Shown piece after piece: positions 1-8,600 of a stretch of 64,000 bases of DNA (positions are counted from its first letter, which is position 1; each line of letters starts with the position of its first letter). A program made the position numbers and the translations under genes. This DNA comes from Symsagittifera roscoffensis (taxonomy: Eukaryota > Xenacoelomorpha > Acoela > Convolutidae): positions 20,883,789 through 20,947,788 of the forward strand of contig NC_087062.1 in the NCBI RefSeq assembly GCF_963678635.1, written 5' to 3'. The notes under the pieces are model-generated. The model worked only from the letters and a program-made list of their open reading frames with translations, was not told the origin of the DNA and did not search any database.

Positions 1-1974
1 TGCGAGAAATGGGTGACAGCATGTCTGTCATGCCAACAGGTCAAGGATCCTAGGAAGTTGCGATTTCCTTTACAATCAATTGAGTCGTCTGAATTCAACG
101 AGGTGGTGCAGATAGATCACCAGAAGATATGCATGACAGACAGCGGTTACAACCAAGTCTTGGTCATGATAGATCACTTCACGAAGTATGCAGAGGCCGT
201 GCCCTGCATCACTGCCTCGGCGGAAGAGACATGCGACCACCTGATCAATACGTGGATAGCAAGACACGGATGTCCAATGACGTTTCAATCGGACAATGGA
301 ACGGCTTTCGTAGGCGAGCTTACGAAAGAGCTTATGAGACGGTCACAAGTCGCTCAGGCTCACTCCACGACATACAACCCTCAGACGAATGGCTTAGTGG
401 AAAGACAGAATAGGACGTTAGTGTCGATGCTGAGGGTATATTGTTCCAGGTACATGACCGATTGGGACAGATACCTTCCACAGGTGATGGGAGCTTATAA
501 TAGCACGCAACACTCCACCACTGGGGTCAGTCCACACATGATGCTGACGGGACACGAGAAGTCTTTACCCTTGACATTCTTCTACCCAGAATATGAGGGG
601 AAGAAAACATCTCCACAGGTTTACGTGAGGGATGTGATCAGACGTCAACAGGAGTTGAACGATCTGTGTAGACGAAATACTCAGCAAGCACAGGCAAGGC
701 AGAGGAAAAGATTCGACAAGAAAGCAGCTGGTGCAAAGGCCTACTCGGTGGGAGACTACGTATGGGTATTTCAGAACGTTATACCACCGAAAGGAACAAA
801 GAAGCTTCTAAAAAAGTGGAGGGGACCCTTCATGATTACGGAGGTGCACCAGGAGGGACGTTTTTATAGACTGAGTACTGGCCGAGCCGCCCACTACGAG
901 AACATCAAGCCACACAATCCATCGACAGAAGACTGGTGTATACCTGCAGACATGGAAGAGGGGGATTATCTAATGATGGACCCTGCTTGTGAGATCAATG
1001 AAAAAGGCACAAGGGAGAAGAACGATGGAAACGAAGTCGTAGAGGAAGGCACGGATACACCATTGGACCTGGATCCCAACGAACAGATCGAAGCAGACGA
1101 TGAAACCTTGCCCTACGCAGAGGAAGATTGGCAGGATTCCGAACAGACAGAGATTCCCAAGAACATGGAACCAGATCTTCCGTTCACGATGCAGACTCGT
1201 CAGAAAGACGGGATGAGACCAAGAAAGAAATACAATCCTTACGGTGACGACTTTGTAGTGGATAGGATAGATCTAAAGAAAATAGTAGAGGAAGTAGTGG
1301 GTTTAGAGGAAATAACCGTGTCACAAGACATTGACATAGTCGATGATCACAACGATGAGTGGGTTGACGACTGGTCGAAGCCCGAGGTGGAGTTCGACGA
1401 TGAGCAACAGCAGTCAAATGAACAAGACCTGACGAACCTGCGTGTCTTAGAGTGGCTGAACGAAATGACATCAGACCCTAAAAAGACCAGCGTTACGATT
1501 CAAGACGTAGATCGCGAAAGCGCGAAATACATTAAGACCGAACGAGATGATCCTTCCTGGGCTGCCCAGGAAGGACAACTTCTCATTCCAGCTTCTAATC
1601 TTGACTTAATACCCGGTATGCGATCGACGGGGACGCCGATGGATATTTTTGTCCGGGGAGTGGGGGTAGGACTTACCCACACTGAAAACTTGATAATAAA
1701 AAAATTAAGAATAGCAAGGGAAACAGGAGAGTTAGAAGCAGAAACAGGCGAAGAACCTAAGAAACCTGACATAGGCAGGGTGGTTGAGTCATATTTTAAC
1801 TTACCAAATGAATATTCAAGTAACATAATACTAACAGACAGTGATTTCATACTCACAAACAGAACATGTGCGGTAGCAATCACCGCAGACATGAGTTTTA
1901 GGACGGCGCTAGCGGCAGATTTTAAGAGGGAATATCAAACGTGGAATTCCTTTGGAAGCAAAGACCAGGGATAG
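1..1974 (+). CDS. pol: Ty3/gypsy pol, C-terminal part: integrase plus acidic tail (5' cut by window edge)
   Basis: The frame is open from base 1, so the true start lies outside the window; the first GTG/ATG-type codon at 13 has no meaning. Integrase inserts retroelement DNA into the chromosome. Counting residues from base 13, the end of the zinc-binding domain (CLSC) is at 4-7 and the catalytic core has D35, D94 (SDNG) and E130 (VERQ). The D-to-E spacing is 35 residues, the classical DD35E triad. A GPF-type module (KWRGPF) follows near residue 270. After it comes an acidic tail of about 300 residues rich in D and E, with no domain I recognise. From about base 1825 the frame enters the first third of a macro-like domain (TADMSF) and then stops at 1974, because of an apparent one-base deletion compared with the copy at 49.9 kb. 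The family call is firm; the tail's function is unknown. Confidence 0.93.
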   Translation, partial: CEKWVTACLSCQQVKDPRKLRFPLQSIESSEFNEVVQIDHQKICMTDSGYNQVLVMIDHFTKYAEAVPCITASAEETCDHLINTWIARHGCPMTFQSDNGTAFVGELTKELMRRSQVAQAHSTTYNPQTNGLVERQNRTLVSMLRVYCSRYMTDWDRYLPQVMGAYNSTQHSTTGVSPHMMLTGHEKSLPLTFFYPEYEGKKTSPQVYVRDVIRRQQELNDLCRRNTQQAQARQRKRFDKKAAGAKAYSVGDYVWVFQNVIPPKGTKKLLKKWRGPFMITEVHQEGRFYRLSTGRAAHYENIKPHNPSTEDWCIPADMEEGDYLMMDPACEINEKGTREKNDGNEVVEEGTDTPLDLDPNEQIEADDETLPYAEEDWQDSEQTEIPKNMEPDLPFTMQTRQKDGMRPRKKYNPYGDDFVVDRIDLKKIVEEVVGLEEITVSQDIDIVDDHNDEWVDDWSKPEVEFDDEQQQSNEQDLTNLRVLEWLNEMTSDPKKTSVTIQDVDRESAKYIKTERDDPSWAAQEGQLLIPASNLDLIPGMRSTGTPMDIFVRGVGVGLTHTENLIIKKLRIARETGELEAETGEEPKKPDIGRVVESYFNLPNEYSSNIILTDSDFILTNRTCAVAITADMSFRTALAADFKREYQTWNSFGSKDQG

Positions 1975-2270
1975 GGGGCGTAGCAGCCTTACCTCCGGCG
2001 GTGTCGCAGATACCGGGAAAGTACTTGTGCTTCTTGGTAACGAGGGCGACGGAGAAGCAGCACGTGGACCCAGAAAACCTAGTCTTGTCTTTGACGAGGC
2101 TGAGGGACTTCCTTGTGGAAATGGACGTGAAGGAGCTCTCGCTTCCAGTGTACGATCCAAATAGAGGAAGACTGCATCCTCGTGAATTGTACGCGCTTGT
2201 ACACGTGATATTCTCTGATACGAACATACAAGTATATCTACATAAGAAATATTACTTAAGTATAGGCTGA
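1941..2270 (+). pseudogene. Macro-like (ADP-ribose-binding fold) domain, C-terminal two thirds, shifted out of the pol frame
   Basis: This frame continues where pol leaves off: GIGGVAALPP, then a strand with LCFLVTR, a helix with LTRLRDFLVE, then ELSLPVYDPNRG, and it ends KKYYLSIG. Together with pol residues from about base 1825 (TDSDF, TADMSF) the order matches the macro fold as in the OARD1/TARG1 group: N-terminal strand, helix after an acidic turn, GGV loop, LxT strand, LRDF helix, then a strand leading to the G-rich loop. Known members bind or remove ADP-ribose. The usual loop GCG is replaced by DPNRG, so catalysis is uncertain. Copy 2 (29888-30331, minus) carries the whole domain in one frame and the fragment at 49.9 kb reads in frame across this site, so I think a single-base deletion near 1930-1940 broke element 1. 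A programmed frameshift is possible but has no visible signal. No initiator is implied. Confidence 0.6.
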
Positions 2271-2330
2271 GTGATGTGCGAGAGGGTGTTAGGCCAAAGA
2301 CCAAGTTGCATGTAATATGTGATATGTGTG

Positions 2331-2355
2331 TTATGTTATGTTATGTTATGTTATG
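2331..2355 (+). repeat. (TTATG)5 microsatellite
   Basis: Five perfect tandem copies of TTATG just downstream of the macro-domain stop codon. Confidence 0.95.
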
Positions 2356-2676
2356 TGTTAGGTTATTAAGATCATGGGTAAGTAGGGGTTAGTGACCATG
2401 AACAAATGAATGACGATCTTGGGAATAGATCCAAAGTTTGGACTGTCCAATCTTAGGTCGAATTTCAAAATTTTAGAAACCAATTGATTTTAATAAATTT
2501 TAGGATAAATATCTTTTTATCTGAACTGTCTTTAAGCAAATTTTAACGATATATATTAAGGTGAAACTGACAGGTGTGACAGTCGTGATTCCTTTTCTAG
2601 ATCCTGATTGATCATTTAATTGCTCACTTGAGTCAAAACTTGAAATCGAAATCAAATCAAACTTGGAAAGAACAGT
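2356..2676 (+). other. Leader between pol and the giant ORF, no gene seen
   Basis: AT-rich, non-coding 320 bases between the pol/macro stop and the ATG at 2677. Copy 2 has an equivalent gap of about 520 bases (29367-29887). The giant ORF would need a spliced subgenomic RNA, its own promoter or re-initiation; an AG lies directly before the TATG of the start, but no splice signal can be proved. Confidence 0.6.
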
Positions 2677-5600
2677 ATGGACAATTTCAACCTGGATGAA
2701 TTGATGGACCTGGCAGAGGCATATGTAGGACCGATGGTAGATGCGATCTATCGTCGGCTGATCGAACGAGACTTCGCTCTGGAGGACCCAGAGGTGGTCA
2801 TGTTGCTGACCGCCCTGATTAACATCTTGGGGCACGACAACCGTGGGGACCGCCCCACGGAAGTCCTGTTGATGGCAGCATATGGAGAAAGAGGAGTACT
2901 AGACCGCCCGAACATGAGAGTGATGAGGTGGAGAAACGGGGCTCTCTCAGGGAGTGACTTGGCGAATGAGCCTGGGTTGGGAAGTTCTAGGACTTACCAA
3001 CCAGGTGAGATGCCAATGCCCTCCAAGCCCAAACCTGGGCTGACGAGAATGCATCGGGAGATGAACAGCGAGGCGACCTCGTCTGGTTCACCACTGAGAG
3101 CAGCTGTGCCACCAAAAGGGGCGAAAGTAACACAGAAGGTTCAGACGAACCAAACCATACAAGATCTGGACGAGATGAACGATCAACTGAGGAGTACGAA
3201 GAAGGAGTTAGACGATATGACGAAGACCATGCTGGCGATGGAGGAAGACCGGGACATGTGGAGAAAGTTGTTTGAAGACTGCAACAAAAAACAGGGTCAA
3301 GAGATCGAACGCTTAAGGCAGGAATACAAAGAGCGATCGAAACAGGCGGCGTTGACGACGTCCATTGAGAAAGTGATACCTGCAAGGGATATTCCTCGTG
3401 GGCAGTCCCCGATGGAGCTCTTGACACCTCGAGAAATGAGTCAAACAACGGAGACACGGCTTCCAGCAGAGACGAACCGAGTAACAATCCCGGATCCTAG
3501 TGACACCTTGGGTGATCCCGTCGTAGAACAGACAGTGAGAAAACTGATAGAGACAGCTGGACGATTGGTCGCTAACAAGAATGCACCAGGTTCCGGGGTG
3601 ACTGCACCCTATGGAACGATTGACGATACGGGCAGAGTACAACTCTCCCAGACAGTAATCAGACAAGGGATGAGTAACGTGACGCCACTCATGGGGAACT
3701 CGAGAATCCCAGAGAGGAAAGTAAGGAAGATGCCAGCGAAGAAAGTGTCTCGTGTAATAGACGTGCAGAAGAATAATCAATTGAAGTATAATTTCACGGG
3801 AGTTCCGGAAACAGATCCGAGGGCCTGCTTCAATCGAGCTACCTGGAGCCCGGCTGTGAACCTGCAGCAACCACCACTCGGGACATCTCACCTGATATTG
3901 GGAGACAGCTTAGTCAGAGTGCTGTCTAATTTGAAGACCTCATGGGTCACCACGGTGATGGCCTTTGGAGGCGCGACGATTGCCCAATTATATCGCATGG
4001 TGGAGCTGATGAATCCAGGGAAGATACCCAATGTGATGATCTTAGTTGGGGCGAATGATATCTCCAGAGGATCAGATGAGCAGGAAGCACTGTGGGAATC
4101 AATGATGGTGTGTTTGTTTACTACTCTCTGGCAGAAGTTCAGTTGCGCGGTACTGACCGTTTGCACGGTGCCAATGAACGCAAGAAGCCTGACAGCATCA
4201 GGAAGAAGGCACAACGAGGGAGTCATGAGATGGAACAACATCTTGAGAAACCTAGCAAATCGAAATGCCGGAAGAATGATCCTCATGGACATTGAACTTG
4301 AATTGAGAGCCATGGATCAAGCCAGACTGACCACAGATGGCATCCACTTCGACAGTGTCGAAGGACAAGCTTGGTTGAATCGAGTCTTCCAAGAACGGTT
4401 GGATGAGCTGGAAGCAGAACTCTTTGACACAGGAGTGCTGAAGGAAGAGGGAACGGTGAGTGATACGGTGATCACCACCTTTGTGCCTCCTAACCTGGAA
4501 ACACGCTTGGGTACGGTCCCAGCCGTCACAAATTACCGGCAACAAAGCTCCGGTGAACCATGTCGAATAACAGACGTACAAGATCGGTTGGGAGAAGCAC
4601 CGATGAGGAGGACAATTCATCCTAGGAAAAGGATAGGACCTGTCAACCAACCAATCGAGGAAGTAGCAGGCACATCCAGATCGGACACTAGATCGGAGAC
4701 GACGAGTACCAGTCGAGAGGAGAGACCGAGCAGAGGCTCATTGATGTGGTCGCGATCCATACCGTCTCTTTGGCATATATACAAAGACGAACTAATGAAG
4801 CTGGACCTACAGAGAGTGAGCTTCATCGAAGATGCAAGGAGGATGCTGAATGGAGCGACGCTATCCGTCAGCAGATTGTACTCGATAACCGGCGTAGACT
4901 GGTTGATAGCCGCTAGCATAAATTTCAGCTCCACGACGGCCTTGAGATTTGCCGACTTGGAGGGACTGCCCTCCAACAACACAATAGGACCTGTGAATGC
5001 AAGACCGTTGCAAGATGTGAGATTGAACCATGATGAGAGGAATTGTGAAGAAAGGCCAGGAAGATTCCTGACGGCGAGAGCGCCGATTGGACAACACGTG
5101 AAGATATTTAGGCAATTGACGACACCACCTGGTCATGTGAAGGAGAGAGTGTACCCAAAACTAGTGAACCAAGATGGTGATGCCCAGAGATATGGCGGAT
5201 TGACAGCGATAAAGAAAGTTGAGACCATCTTCGCCGCCTACGACAAAGCAGAGATGAGGAAGGCCAAAATCATGGTAGTAGCGAATTCAGAGTTCGTGTA
5301 CACCTCTAAGTCTTTGTTTTGGCCGGACGTCATAATGCTGGCCGCAGTTGACCTAGACCTATTGCAATCAGTGTCATTGGCTATAGGGGTACAAAGGCAG
5401 ACAGAAATGAACCCGATAACGATTGTGTTTGCTGGCATCAATGACCATCTACACAGTAGAGGTTTTCTGAGCAGGCTCAGAGATCCTGCAACAGCAGAAA
5501 ACGCAGTATGGCCAGCGATAAAAGACATCCTGGAGTCGATGGGTGAAGTGGTAGACGCGACAAAGGAGGGATCATTCAATAAAGTGACGTTGAGAGTAGT

Positions 5601-8600
5601 ATTTGCGTTGTCTCCGGGATATGCATATCTCCCGGATGGACTGAAATTTGTGTATGCAATGGTACCCTTACTTTCGGAGGGAAAATATGATGTGATCATA
5701 TCAGCCCCGAATCGCATGATAGAAATGGAGAACCTGAGGCCACTTAAGGCTGAACTGCCTGCAGTATGGTCAGATATCTCAAACGCGATGAGAGGGTTCA
5801 AGGACCACGCGCTACACATGTTGGTGTTGGACGAAGTGCTGGGGTTGGAACTGTCCAACTTCAGTCGGCAACTCAAACTGAAACCAGGAATAGATGACGA
5901 CCATCGAGTGATCACGGCGATGTCCAACGACTTGTGGTTCCGAGCAATGGAAGTGGCGAGTGAAGACACGAGAAGAAAGAATTCACTGGAGACGAGAGCT
6001 CATCTGGAAGCGATGGTGCTGAGAACCAAGCCGGAAGCAAACCAGTGGCTACACCTGAATCCGAGAGTAGCGGCATTGGGTGCAGATGCTTTTCAGCAAG
6101 GCCCAGTAATGATCACTAAGATACACGCCTACTTGTTGAAGGAGGTGAACCTGGCGGAAAATGCCGGAGAAAAGACAGCTGAGTTCGTGAACAGAATGTG
6201 TCAGATTACTCTGGAAACCTTCTGGACCCAGGAAGTGAAAGGACAGGAGGGATTTGAAAGGACAGACAGCATGCTAGAAGGGTTGGGAGCCGGATGGACC
6301 GCGTCCTTCTTGGCAAAAGTCTACCCGAAAGTCTCGCACTACTTGATAAAGGAATTCCTCCAAGCGGTAGTGAAAGTATCGATAGTGGAATTAATAGCCC
6401 TGTTCGTGACATTTGGAGCGGAGAATTTCGTGAAAGGACCGGTGATACTGCTTACGGATGGAATACAGAGCCTGCGACTAGATGGACTTCTGACATTGAT
6501 CGCAATAACCCACGGAAACTTGGGAGGACTGATGAAACTGGCACGTTGTCCAGAGCAGATGAAAGAGAGAGTGAGGAATCTGGATATGAAGAAATCCACA
6601 GACTCGTGGAACAAAATAAGAGACCTGAGACACACTCTTATCCAGTATCTCTTGCAGCAAAATCGCTTTGGAACCGGAGAAGACGAGACAATTGAAAGAG
6701 AGGAAGATGTTAGACGACATGTTGGAGGCATGCCGCTGTTAACAGATTTGAGCTTAGCTATGAGAATCGATCCCTTGGCGCTGATCAGAGGAGTCACGGA
6801 GTTCGTGACAGTGATCTATGGACCAGCAGTCACCTTTGCGTTCCCTGACGTTAAAGTGGAAGCATATAGGAGGTCGGTGTTGCACCTGAACCTCATATCG
6901 GCAGTGGACGGTAGTACACTGAACTGGTGTGAGCAGCACGCATTGCGAGAGCTCATGAGTGAAGATCTGTTATTTGCGAAAATATCGGAGCCAGAGATGA
7001 CAGTCATCAATTTTGACGATCACTTCTGTGACCGCATGGGAGAAGTAGAAAGAGGGCACATCGAGGTGTTTCCAAAGCTTTGGAATCTGAGGCCCTATGA
7101 CAAAACGAATGGTGAAATGACCAGAGTGCCTCATCTCACAGCAGCGTATCACAAGGTGAGAGAAGAGACGAAGGACTGGGGCGATTACAAGAAGCTACCC
7201 GAAGCAATCCCTGAATTCCCTCTGATAAGAAGGATGTTGCTCGGAGCAGTCTCCGTAGTACAAACTCCTATGTTGAGAGCATTCGAAACCAATGAAAGGA
7301 GAGTAGGGAATTTCTCGGCGACGATGGATCCATACTTCGTGGGGAGAAATGCCGCCGTGTTACAGTACACACGATTTGCGTACACGGATCAAGCGACGAG
7401 AAGGCGAATAAGCAACGCTGCTACTCCCAAGCCGGAAGGATTTGATGAGGAATGGAGGGGACTAGGCTTAGCTCCAATGAGGATGAGAGGCAGGACTGAA
7501 TTGCCTGAAGCCTCAGTAATCCTGACCAGTGTGAGAAAAGAGATGAAAGCTGCGGGAGTATTGCAGACGAGAATTTTCCTAGCACCCTTCGGCTGCGAAG
7601 AAATCAAAGTGGTCCATGGAGAAGAGGAAGATAAATCAGCCGGCACATTGCTCATACCGAGATTCCAGGAAGAAGCTGACAATGACAAACAAGGAGCATC
7701 GAACTCGAATAGGGACAAGTCAGAAGGAGATGACGGACAGGGTGGAAACCGTCAGACTGAAGAACCCATGCAACAAGATCAAGCTGGTGGGGAGGACGAC
7801 AGGGCATCGACAGGAGGAACATCCAGCCTGGATTTCAATATCTTCAGTGATCTTGAGAATAATGCAGACACGTTGGAAACGACTGAGCCAGCGGATGAAG
7901 GCATCTCGACACTGGAACCTCCGTCAGCCTTTGAGGAGATGAAACGGAATTTGCCGGAGAGCAGCTCTCCTGGCAATACAAGAAATAACGATCAGAGAAT
8001 CCTCATGGAATCACCTCGGAGGAGAAGAATAGAGGCCTCAGCCAGAGTACCTTTCTTGGGAACGCTACCCGAAGAAGAATGGGAAGTACATCACCGAGAC
8101 CACGAGAGTAGGACGGGATGTAAGCTGGACAGAGTGGCGTTCATGGAAGAAGTCTGGACTATGATTCAGAGCTATGGGACCCAGTCCATTCTCAAAACCG
8201 GTCTCAATCAACCCTTGATGAGAGAAGTACTTAACAAGCTTGATGAGTGTGAAGGGAGACTAAGTGAGTTATTGATCGACTCAGCCACTGATGAGAGTGA
8301 AGCGAATTCTCCCATCAAGATGACACCGCAGGACGATGAAGGAGAGGTGGTGTACCTGTCAAGGACCAGGAGAGGAACGATGCGATCGAAAATGGTGATT
8401 GATAAAATCAATGCGATGAAAATGAAGTTAGGCAGCAGAGTGATGCCGAGGAGGATTGGAAAGACGAAAGTGGATTCGGAAATATCGATGAAAGCTGGTA
8501 ACTCAGCGAAGAGAAAACGAGTCGAGGAAGTCATGGATTTGGGGCAAGGTGATTATCAATTGTCCGGCACAGATAGAATATTAAGTGATATAGCGATGGT

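Noticed and set aside
1890-1975. Programmed frameshift between pol and the macro domain
   Set aside because: No heptameric slippery sequence or downstream structure seen, and related copies read through without a shift.
5238-5969. Minus-strand ORF of 243 codons inside the giant ORF, and many similar shorter ones
   Set aside because: Mirror frames favoured by the purine-rich coding strand; Ser/Leu-rich composition typical of shadows.
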